13,756 nucleotides of DNA from Clostridia bacterium (GTDB lineage: Bacteria; Bacillota; Clostridia; Christensenellales; CAG-917). Every line of letters begins with the position of its first letter. Positions within the stretch are counted from its first letter, which is position 1. Shown piece by piece: positions 8,026-13,756 of the stretch. The translations under genes were made by a program, and so were the position numbers. The stretch covers positions 1 through 13,756 of the forward strand of contig CAAFLX010000027.1 in the NCBI GenBank assembly GCA_900763875.1, in the 5' to 3' direction. The notes beneath the pieces are model-generated. The model was given only the letters and a program-made list of their open reading frames with translations. It did no database searches and was not told the DNA's origin.

Positions 8026-8053
8026 ATTTTAACACTTAATGCCAAAATGTCAA
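8026..8053 (-). promoter_or_regulatory. Predicted sigma-A promoter of the lipid kinase gene
   Basis: On the minus strand TTGACA (8053-8048) is a perfect -35 hexamer, followed after 16 bases by TAAAAT (8031-8026). Transcription would start near 8020, giving a leader of about 35 bases before the ATG. Confidence 0.7.
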
Positions 8054-8076
8054 CAAAATGCTAATTACGCAACAAA

Positions 8077-8095
8077 TTGTATCGTAATCATACAA
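8077..8095. promoter_or_regulatory. Second TTGTAT-N7-ATACAA dyad upstream of the lipid kinase promoter
   Basis: TTGTAT (8077-8082) and ATACAA (8090-8095) flank CGTAATC. It sits just downstream of the exporter operon stop (8107) and upstream of the kinase -35. It may be an operator paired with 8004-8021, or a weak hairpin ending exporter transcripts, since no strong terminator is seen there. Confidence 0.4.
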
Positions 8096-8106
8096 GTGTG
8101 CAACAA

Positions 8107-9873
8107 CTAATCGCGGTTTTCAAATTGCAGTTGATAGAGCTTGTGGTAGTATCCCTTGTTTTTGAGAAGTTGCTGGTGCGTGCCTTGCTCGATGATTCTG
8201 CCGTTTTGCAAGACTATGATTTGGTCGGCGTGCTGAATGGTCGAGAGCCTGTGCGCCACAACGAGCATCGTGCCGATGTTGCGGATGTTTTCAAGCGACT
8301 TTTGAATGACCATTTCCGTTTCGGTGTCGATGTTGGCGGTTGCCTCGTCCAAAATGAGGATTTGCGGCTTGTGCAACACCGTCCTTGCAAAGGACAAGAG
8401 TTGGCGTTGACCTTGCGAGAAGTTTGCGCCGCGCTCGATGACTTCCTCGTCAAGTCCGCCGCCCTCGATTGAGATGAAGGTGTCGGCATTGACGTACTTG
8501 CACGCCGCCTCGATTTCCTCGTCGGTGTACGACTCGTCGTTGAGAGTGATGTTGCTTCTGACCGTACCGCTGAAAAGGAACACGTCTTGCAACATCTGCC
8601 CTATGCCTTTGCGCAAAGAGTGGATGTCTATCGTGCTGATGTCCCTGCCGTCAATGAGGATTTGACCTTTTTGAATCTCATAGTTGCGCACGATGAGAGA
8701 AAGTATGGTGGTTTTGCCTGCGCCCGTCGCGCCGACAAACGCGCAAGTTTGCTTTGGCTGTATCTTGAAAGACACGTCTTTGAGAATCCAATCCTCGCCC
8801 TTGTAGGCAAACCATACGTTCTTAAACTCGATTTCGCCCTCGAATTTGTCCACCGACACGGCGTCTTCTCTGTCGCGGATTTCGGGCTTGACGTCAAGCA
8901 AGTTGAACAATCTCTCGGACGCAGTCGTTGCCTTTTGCAGGTTGTTGAGCTGGTCGGCAAGGTTTTGAATGGGGTTGAAAAACCTCGACAGATAGAGATA
9001 GAACGCAACTATCATACCCGCGTTCAGCCCAAACTCCATGCCCAGCCAAAACGTCACCGCAATCGCGCTGATGTAAAGCAGGGTGATGAACGGACGGTAG
9101 ATGCCGAACGCAACCGCAACTTTGTATCTTGCCTTGCGCAAATTTTCGTTCTTGTTGGCAAATTCAAGATCCTTCTTTTGCTGGCGGTTGAAGATTTGAA
9201 TAAGTTTCATTCCCGACAGATTTTCGTTGAGGAAGGTGTTGAGGTCGGATATGTACTGTCTTTCTGTTTTGAACACCTTGCGCACAATCTTGCGGAATAC
9301 GAAAGAGGTGACAAACACCACCACGATGAACGCAAGCATGACAAGGGATAGTTGCCAAGAGATGTAAAGCATTATGCCGTAGACGCCCACAACCGTAAGC
9401 ACGTTTTTGATGACGTTGACGATTACGTTTGTAAAGAGGTCGGACATCGACGCGGTGTAGGACGCAACGCGCGTGACGAGCGAGCCGACGGGCATTTCGT
9501 CAAACTGGTTTTGCGACAACTTTTCGATATGCTCGAACACCTCGGTGCGCAACGTGTAGATGATGCTTTGACCTGCTTTTTGCAAGAGCATGGATTCCCA
9601 AACAAGAAACGCTTGGTTGAAAATGCCTATTGCAAGATAGGCAACCGCCATGCCCACGATAAACTGCAAATTTATGCCGTCCGATTTCAAGTTGTTGGTG
9701 ATTTGGCTTATGAAAAGCGGCAAAATTATGTCCAGCACAACGTTGAAGAGAATGAGTATCATTGCGCCCGCAAACTTGCCGATTTCGGGTTTTAAGTAGC
9801 GATTTATGCGCCTAAACATCTCTTTTGTGGGAATATGGGCGTCGCCTTTGAGTTTTTCAATGTCTGTCTGCAT
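8107..9873 (-). CDS. ABC exporter half-transporter (permease + ATPase), consensus-site subunit
   Basis: The protein has 588 residues, typical of fused membrane-plus-ATPase half-exporters. An exporter transmembrane domain (hydrophobic stretches near 35-56, 70-92, 150-195 and 255-293) is followed by the ATPase domain: Walker A GATGAGKTT (381-389), Q-loop Gln429, signature NFSQGQ (484-489), Walker B ILILD (505-509) with catalytic Glu510, D-loop ANID and switch His541. The signature departs from LSGGQ while Walker B and His are normal, the pattern of the consensus-site partner in heterodimeric exporters (TM287/288, BmrCD class). The ATG at 9873 shares its A with the TGA of the upstream subunit (TGATG), and a G-rich AGGGGGTGAG lies just before it, so translation is coupled. 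The substrate is unknown; drugs, lipids or peptides are all possible. Confidence 0.92.
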   Translation of the reverse strand: MQTDIEKLKGDAHIPTKEMFRRINRYLKPEIGKFAGAMILILFNVVLDIILPLFISQITNNLKSDGINLQFIVGMAVAYLAIGIFNQAFLVWESMLLQKAGQSIIYTLRTEVFEHIEKLSQNQFDEMPVGSLVTRVASYTASMSDLFTNVIVNVIKNVLTVVGVYGIMLYISWQLSLVMLAFIVVVFVTSFVFRKIVRKVFKTERQYISDLNTFLNENLSGMKLIQIFNRQQKKDLEFANKNENLRKARYKVAVAFGIYRPFITLLYISAIAVTFWLGMEFGLNAGMIVAFYLYLSRFFNPIQNLADQLNNLQKATTASERLFNLLDVKPEIRDREDAVSVDKFEGEIEFKNVWFAYKGEDWILKDVSFKIQPKQTCAFVGATGAGKTTILSLIVRNYEIQKGQILIDGRDISTIDIHSLRKGIGQMLQDVFLFSGTVRSNITLNDESYTDEEIEAACKYVNADTFISIEGGGLDEEVIERGANFSQGQRQLLSFARTVLHKPQILILDEATANIDTETEMVIQKSLENIRNIGTMLVVAHRLSTIQHADQIIVLQNGRIIEQGTHQQLLKNKGYYHKLYQLQFENRD

Positions 9874-11663
9874 CAGTTCTCACCCCCTTCCACTTCTTTT
9901 TCGAGTTTTTGCAAATACACCATCTTTTTGTAGGTGGGCGATATTTCTTCAAGCCTTTGCGGTGTGTCGAACGCCTCAACCGCGCCATTGTCGAGCACGA
10001 GGATTTTGTCGAGGTGGGACACTGTCGAAACGCGCGAGGCGATGACTATCGTCGTCTTGCCCTTGCGCTTGGACTGAATGTTGGCAAGTATTGTTTCTTC
10101 CGTCTTGACGTCAACAGCCGACACCGAATCGTCCAAAATCATAATCGGCGCGTCTTTTATGTAGGCGCGCGCTATGGATATGCGCTGTTTTTGTCCGCCC
10201 GAAAGCGTCACGCCTCTCTCGCCCGATACGGTGTCGTAGCCCTCGGTAAATTCCTCGATGTTGGAATGTACGTCGGCAAACTTTGCCGCCTCGTACACCT
10301 TGTCCATATCCGTCGTTTCACATGAAAACGCTATGTTGTTTTTCACTTGGTCGCTGAAAAGAAAGTTGTCTTGCGGCACATAGCCGATTGCGTTTCTCAA
10401 GCTCTCTATGTCGCAATCCATGATGTCGTGACCGTCGACGAACACTTTGCCCTTGTCGATGTTGTAAAGGCGCAAAAGCGTGTTTACGAGCGTGGTTTTT
10501 CCGCTGCCAATCTTGCCCACAACTCCGATGCTTTGACCTGCTTTGACGTCAAACGTGATGCCTTTAAGCACGTCGTAATCGGTATTGGGATATGCAAAAG
10601 AAAAATTGTCAAACTTGATTTCGCCCGTGACGTTGTCAAGCACGATTGCGTTTTCGGGATTGCTGATTTCCTCCTCTTGGTCGAGGAAGTTGGTGATACG
10701 CTTTAGCGACGCTTTCGAGCGAGAGTGCATCGTTACGACTTGCCCTAGCGCAATCATCGGCCATACGAGAGTGTCGAAATAACCCACGAACGTGATGAGT
10801 CCGCCTGCCGTCATATCCACTTGATGCCCGAATAGCGACGCGGGATCGCCCGTGACGTACTTGTAGACAAAATAGCCGCCAAGCCCCAAAATCATTGCCA
10901 TTATCGCCGCAATGATAATCTCTATGATAGCGTCAAAAAGCACCGAAACTTTGACAAGCTCGATGTTTGCGTCCTTGTTGCGCTTTGCGATTTTGGCAAA
11001 GGCGTGCAACTGTTGCGTTTCCTTAACGAACGCTTTGATGACTCTTATGCCCGTGAAACTCTCTTGCGAAAAGTCGTAAAGTTTGTCAAACTCCGCTTGA
11101 CGATGCTCCCATTTTAGAGCCATAAACTTCTCAACCAGCATGCCCCACACCACAATTAGCACAAGGGGTATCAACAGCAAAAGCGTCAACGCCCAGTCAA
11201 GCGTAAACATTTTGTAGAGCGCAAGCACCGACAAAAACGACGCGTCAACAAGCATAACCGTGCCAAAGCCGAAAAACTCCTCTATCGTTTCGAGGTCGGT
11301 GGTGAACCACGCCATAATCGTGCCCACTTTGTTTTCGTGATAGTAGCGTTGCGAGAGGCGTTCGCTCTTCAAAAACATTGTGTGGCGCAAATCCGCCTCC
11401 ACCCTCTGCGAAGCGTTGAATAGGGAAAGTCGCCAGGTTATGCGCCCCACAAACATCACGAGCGCAACCAACATTACGCCCAAAATTATCTCTTTGAGCG
11501 CGCCTTTGTCGATTGCTCCGCCGTCGAACATGTCCACAAGCTTGCCTAGATATTCGGGAATGAAAAGTTGAAATATGTCAACGGCAATCAATCCCAGCAA
11601 GCCGATGAGAAACAGCCAACTGTATTTGAGATAGTATTTGTTTATATATTTTCCAAATAACAT
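9873..11663 (-). CDS. ABC exporter half-transporter (permease + ATPase), degenerate-site subunit
   Basis: The protein has 596 residues from ATG 11663 (MLFGKYINKYYLKYSW). A longer frame to 11801 exists, but it runs through the terminator of the upstream gene, so it is rejected. I see no good Shine-Dalgarno before 11663. An N-terminal exporter transmembrane domain (first helix about 15-36) precedes the ATPase domain: Walker A GKIGSGKTT (383-391), Gln431, canonical signature LSGGQ (487-491) and Walker B IMILD (507-511). The catalytic Glu is replaced by Asp512 (LDDSVSAVD) and the switch His by Ser543 (IASR). This subunit should bind ATP at a poorly hydrolysing site while supplying the intact LSGGQ to its partner's active site. 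It is first in a two-gene operon and overlaps the partner start by one base. Confidence 0.92.
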   Translation of the reverse strand: MLFGKYINKYYLKYSWLFLIGLLGLIAVDIFQLFIPEYLGKLVDMFDGGAIDKGALKEIILGVMLVALVMFVGRITWRLSLFNASQRVEADLRHTMFLKSERLSQRYYHENKVGTIMAWFTTDLETIEEFFGFGTVMLVDASFLSVLALYKMFTLDWALTLLLLIPLVLIVVWGMLVEKFMALKWEHRQAEFDKLYDFSQESFTGIRVIKAFVKETQQLHAFAKIAKRNKDANIELVKVSVLFDAIIEIIIAAIMAMILGLGGYFVYKYVTGDPASLFGHQVDMTAGGLITFVGYFDTLVWPMIALGQVVTMHSRSKASLKRITNFLDQEEEISNPENAIVLDNVTGEIKFDNFSFAYPNTDYDVLKGITFDVKAGQSIGVVGKIGSGKTTLVNTLLRLYNIDKGKVFVDGHDIMDCDIESLRNAIGYVPQDNFLFSDQVKNNIAFSCETTDMDKVYEAAKFADVHSNIEEFTEGYDTVSGERGVTLSGGQKQRISIARAYIKDAPIMILDDSVSAVDVKTEETILANIQSKRKGKTTIVIASRVSTVSHLDKILVLDNGAVEAFDTPQRLEEISPTYKKMVYLQKLEKEVEGGEN

Positions 11664-11676
11664 AGTGCGATTTAAG

Positions 11677-11729
11677 TTTTTTGCAAAAGCAGTGCTTTCG
11701 ATTGAACAAACTCGGATTTTTTGCAAAAG
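11677..11729. repeat. Two direct copies of TTTTTTGCAAAAG in the exporter leader
   Basis: The identical 13-mers are at 11677-11689 and 11717-11729, exactly 40 bp apart. Each contains the palindrome TTTTGCAAAA. They fill the short leader between the upstream gene's terminator and the exporter ATG, so they are operator candidates. I could not place a convincing promoter here. Confidence 0.5.
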
Positions 11730-11736
11730 AGAATAG

Positions 11737-11789
11737 AAAACCCCGTTTGCCAAAATTCCGACGGTTCGGATTTTGTCAGACGGGGTTTT
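11737..11789 (-). terminator. Long-stem terminator, second after the alcohol dehydrogenase gene
   Basis: AAAACCCCG (11737-11745) pairs with CGGGGTTTT (11781-11789). The stem continues inward through TTTG/CAGA and CAAAA/TTTTG to TCCGA/TCGGA around a CGGT loop, about 22 pairs in all. A- and T-runs on both sides make it potentially bidirectional. It insulates the exporter operon from upstream transcription. Confidence 0.85.
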
Positions 11790-11807
11790 GATTGTATTCA
11801 AACCCTC

Positions 11808-11834
11808 AAAATCGCTCGAAAATCAAGCGATTTT
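11808..11834 (-). terminator. First terminator after the alcohol dehydrogenase gene
   Basis: AAAATCGCT (11808-11816) and AGCGATTTT (11826-11834) form a perfect 9-bp stem with a 9-base loop, six bases after the stop codon at 11842-11840. It is followed on the minus strand by TTTTGAGGG. With the longer hairpin at 11737-11789 it makes a tandem terminator. Confidence 0.7.
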
Positions 11835-11839
11835 GATTT

Positions 11840-13069
11840 TTACATAATCTCGCGGTAGATAGCCTCGATTTCCTTCTTGCCCCACACTTGCGGACAGGGA
11901 TAGAGCGGATTTGCCTCGGCGTATGCGTGCGCGATCATGCGAGGCAAACGCTCTTCTTCGATGAGCGTTCCGCCCTCGCGGGACAAAATCTTCGTGGGAA
12001 TGTTCATTGCGGCATTCATGTCCTCAATCCACTTGATGAACAAGTTTGCCTTTTCTTCGTTGGTGTTGCCGCCAAGATTGATGCAGTCTGCAAGTTGTGC
12101 GAGTTTCTTGTGCGCGGACTTGCCGTATGCCTTCAAAACGTGGGGAAGTATAACCGCGTTTGCAAGACCGTGAGGCACTCCGTATTCACCGCCAAGCGTG
12201 TGCGCAACTGCGTGTACGTATCCGACGTATGCGCGCGTGAATGCCTTGCCTGCAAGATACGCCGCCTTTTGCATTTGAACGCGCGCTTCGAGGTCGTCGC
12301 CGTGGTCATATGCTTGTTTGAGGTATTTGTGAATGAGTTGCACTGCCTCAACTGCGTCTTTCTTGGTTTGTCTTGTGTTCTCGCTGCCGATGTACGCCTC
12401 AACTGCGTGAGTGAGTGCGTCCATGCCCGTCGTTGACGTCAGGTGCGGCGGCAAAGACTTGGTGAGTTCAGGGTCCATAACGACGTATCTCGGAATGAGG
12501 AACGGGTCGTTGATGGGGTATTTCTCGTGAGTTTCGGGGTTGGAAATGACCGCTGCAAGCGTCGCTTCACTGCCCGTGCCCGACGTTGTGGGAATTGCAA
12601 CGAGCGGCGGAAGTTTGTGACCTGTCAACATAATCTTCAACACGCCCTTCATTTGAGGCACGCTCTTCTTGGGGCAAGCCACTCTTGCGCCGATTCCCTT
12701 TGCGCAGTCCATCGCGCTGCCGCCGCCGAGTGCCACGATTGCGTCACAGTTGTTGTCGTGATACATCTTGAGCCCGTCCTCGATGTTTTGAATGGTGGGA
12801 TTGGGCACAACGTCGTGATAGCAGCAGCTCTTCATGCCCTCTGCCTCGCATGCCGCCATGATGGGATCTGCCTTTCCGCTTGTGAAAAGAAATCCGTCGG
12901 TGACGATAAGTATGCTCTTAAATCCGTTATCTTTCAAAAATTTGGGCAACTCGGAGATGCTCCCCGGGCCTGACAACGTCTTTTTGCATTGATTCCAAGG
13001 CAAGAAAAACATAGCCAAACGCATTGATTGCTGGAAAATACGGCAACCGAGTTTTGTAAAAATGTTCAT
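11840..13069 (-). CDS. Iron-containing alcohol dehydrogenase (group III)
   Basis: The 409-residue protein belongs to the Fe-ADH family, cytoplasmic NAD(P)H-dependent oxidoreductases that interconvert alcohols and aldehydes, usually in fermentative redox balance. The ATG at 13069 has TTTGGAGGG upstream at ideal spacing. The N-terminal dinucleotide domain contains VTDGF (56-60) and GGGSAMDCAKG (115-125), then PTTSGTGSEAT (160-170). The C-terminal metal domain has the expected ligands Asp217 and His221 (MDALTHAVEAY), His286 (YVHAVAHTLGG) and His300 (PHGLANA). No key residue is missing. It starts slightly longer than many homologues, with a hydrophobic patch MRLAMFFLPW (16-25). It is monocistronic between a strong promoter and tandem terminators. 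The exact substrate (ethanol, butanol, 1,3-propanediol, lactaldehyde) cannot be fixed from sequence. Confidence 0.95.
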   Translation of the reverse strand: MNIFTKLGCRIFQQSMRLAMFFLPWNQCKKTLSGPGSISELPKFLKDNGFKSILIVTDGFLFTSGKADPIMAACEAEGMKSCCYHDVVPNPTIQNIEDGLKMYHDNNCDAIVALGGGSAMDCAKGIGARVACPKKSVPQMKGVLKIMLTGHKLPPLVAIPTTSGTGSEATLAAVISNPETHEKYPINDPFLIPRYVVMDPELTKSLPPHLTSTTGMDALTHAVEAYIGSENTRQTKKDAVEAVQLIHKYLKQAYDHGDDLEARVQMQKAAYLAGKAFTRAYVGYVHAVAHTLGGEYGVPHGLANAVILPHVLKAYGKSAHKKLAQLADCINLGGNTNEEKANLFIKWIEDMNAAMNIPTKILSREGGTLIEEERLPRMIAHAYAEANPLYPCPQVWGKKEIEAIYREIM

Positions 13070-13123
13070 CGTATCCCTCCAAATGCAGATCCGCTCCGCA
13101 TAATATGAGTATTAATTACTAGT

Positions 13124-13152
13124 ATTCTAACACCAAATATACAAATGCACAA
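13124..13152 (-). promoter_or_regulatory. Predicted sigma-A promoter of the alcohol dehydrogenase gene
   Basis: On the minus strand TTGTGC (13152-13147) and TAGAAT (13129-13124) are 17 bases apart. The palindrome TACTAGTA (13117-13124) abuts the -10 and overlaps the likely start site, a possible operator. The leader would be about 45 bases. Confidence 0.65.
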
Positions 13153-13202
13153 CAATTTATGTAAGAAATAATGACGAATAATTTGCATATTCTTTTCAAG
13201 AA

Positions 13203-13600
13203 ATGTGGGTGTTTAGAACTCTAAATAAGAATTTCCCCCTTCCTCACGTGTTTCCCCCACCGCCGTTCCCCCTTAAAAGGGAACCCACGGCGTCCGCTCC
13301 GCGTGGGGACACACTCGGCACTCGCATAAATAGGTATCGTCCCCTTGTTATGCCACTGCGCTTTGTGCGCCGGCTACGCAACAACACGGCGCAGTCGCTT
13401 GTACTATCCGTCAAGCTCGGCGCTCGCTTTTCTCGCCGCCTTGCGGCTCGCACTCCGAATAGGCAGATACCGTGTATAAGAACACTCCGAATAAGTGTTC
13501 GGTTATCCGCTTGCGTGCAAAGCACGCTAAACACCAAGCAAGCACTCGCACGGAATTGCGGTTTGAGTTTTGTCCATCTTATTTTGAGAGTGAAGAGCGC
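13203..13600. repeat. GC-rich hairpin-dense non-coding block, probable dispersed repeat
   Basis: No convincing gene lies here: frames are open on both strands but start without ribosome binding sites and look composition-driven. At least five inverted repeats are present: GTTCCC/GGGAAC (13265-13284), CCCACG/CGTGGG (13284-13307), ACTGCGC/GCGCAGT (13355-13395, with inner TTGTGCG/CGCAACAA pairing), GAACACT/AGTGTTC (13480-13500) and GCGTGC/GCACGC (13513-13527). CTCCGAATA occurs twice (13453 and 13485). The composition is unlike the AT-rich flanks on both sides. Confidence 0.45.
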
Positions 13601-13629
13601 GAAAAAGCCCCTCAAACGGCAACCCTAAT

Positions 13630-13755
13630 GTGCTTGAAGTACATGAGTTGTCGCGCGAGAGTTGCTACACAAATTTTATATTATTAAAAACTGCGATATT
13701 TAGATGAAGAACAAGAAAGAGCCGCTCGCAACGGGTAGGAGCGTACTTGTTGTAC
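13630..13755. promoter_or_regulatory. Pair of related 13-base dyads (GTRCTTGNNGTAC)
   Basis: GTGCTTGAAGTAC (13630-13642) and GTACTTGTTGTAC (13743-13755) agree at 10 of 13 positions, and each is palindromic at its ends. Between them is AT-rich sequence with no supported gene. They could be protein-binding sites for a gene beyond the right edge. Confidence 0.25.
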
Positions 13756-13756
13756 G

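Noticed and set aside
11664..11801. 46-residue N-terminal extension of the degenerate-site exporter subunit
   Set aside because: It would be translated through the long terminator hairpin at 11737-11789, it lacks a ribosome binding site, and the family N-terminus fits the ATG at 11663.
13203..13600. CRISPR array or tRNA cluster
   Set aside because: The repeats are inverted and unequal rather than evenly spaced direct repeats, and no tRNA cloverleaf or CCA end could be assembled.
13203..13628. Plus- and minus-strand open frames in the GC-rich block at the right end
   Set aside because: They overlap on both strands, cross many hairpins, have no ribosome binding site and show Arg/Ser/Leu-rich composition typical of spurious frames.
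13704..13756. Possible start of a plus-strand gene (MKNKKEPLATGRSVLVVR...) running off the right edge
   Set aside because: Only 17 complete codons are visible, there is no Shine-Dalgarno sequence before the ATG, and the product is not recognisable; more sequence to the right would decide.

Overview
The window reads as chromosomal DNA of an anaerobic Bacillota, most likely an uncultured clostridial lineage. The signs are strong GGAGG-type ribosome binding sites, sigma-A-like promoters, U-tract terminators, lipoprotein and Sec signal peptides, a group III iron alcohol dehydrogenase, and Cys/His-rich repetitive surface proteins of a kind common in gut Clostridia. No rRNA, tRNA, CRISPR array, transposase or phage gene was seen.

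Layout, left to right. (1) 1-3398, minus strand: two surface proteins. A 889-residue Sec-exported, C-terminally membrane-anchored Cys-rich repeat protein (3398-729) is followed, after a hairpin terminator, by a lipoprotein made of 73-residue Cys/His repeats (589 to beyond position 1). (2) 3702-6913, plus strand: an ABC-type solute-binding lipoprotein, then a two-helix membrane sensor with a cytoplasmic LuxR-type DNA-binding domain. No permease or ATPase gene lies between or directly after them. Each gene is interrupted by one single-base frameshift and is otherwise intact. The 257-base gap between them holds A-rich, roughly 33-bp degenerate repeats. (3) 7118-7984, minus strand: a diacylglycerol-kinase-family lipid kinase with its own terminator, a good promoter, and two TTGTAT/ATACAA dyads flanking that promoter. 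(4) 8107-11663, minus strand: two translationally coupled ABC exporter half-transporters. Together they have the motif pattern of a heterodimer with one normal and one degenerate ATPase site. (5) 11840-13069, minus strand: an iron-containing alcohol dehydrogenase with a clear promoter and two tandem terminators. (6) 13200-13756: no convincing gene. It holds a GC-rich block with at least five inverted repeats, which looks like a dispersed non-coding repeat, then two related 13-base dyads.

Functionally, the surface proteins, the lipoprotein plus membrane LuxR pair and the exporter all act at the cell envelope, but nothing shows that they form one pathway. The best candidate for an under-described system is the solute-binding lipoprotein paired with the membrane-anchored LuxR regulator. 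It may be a ligand-sensing module in which the lipoprotein presents the signal to the sensor. The two frameshifts must be resolved first, because they could be assembly errors or early decay of the whole module.
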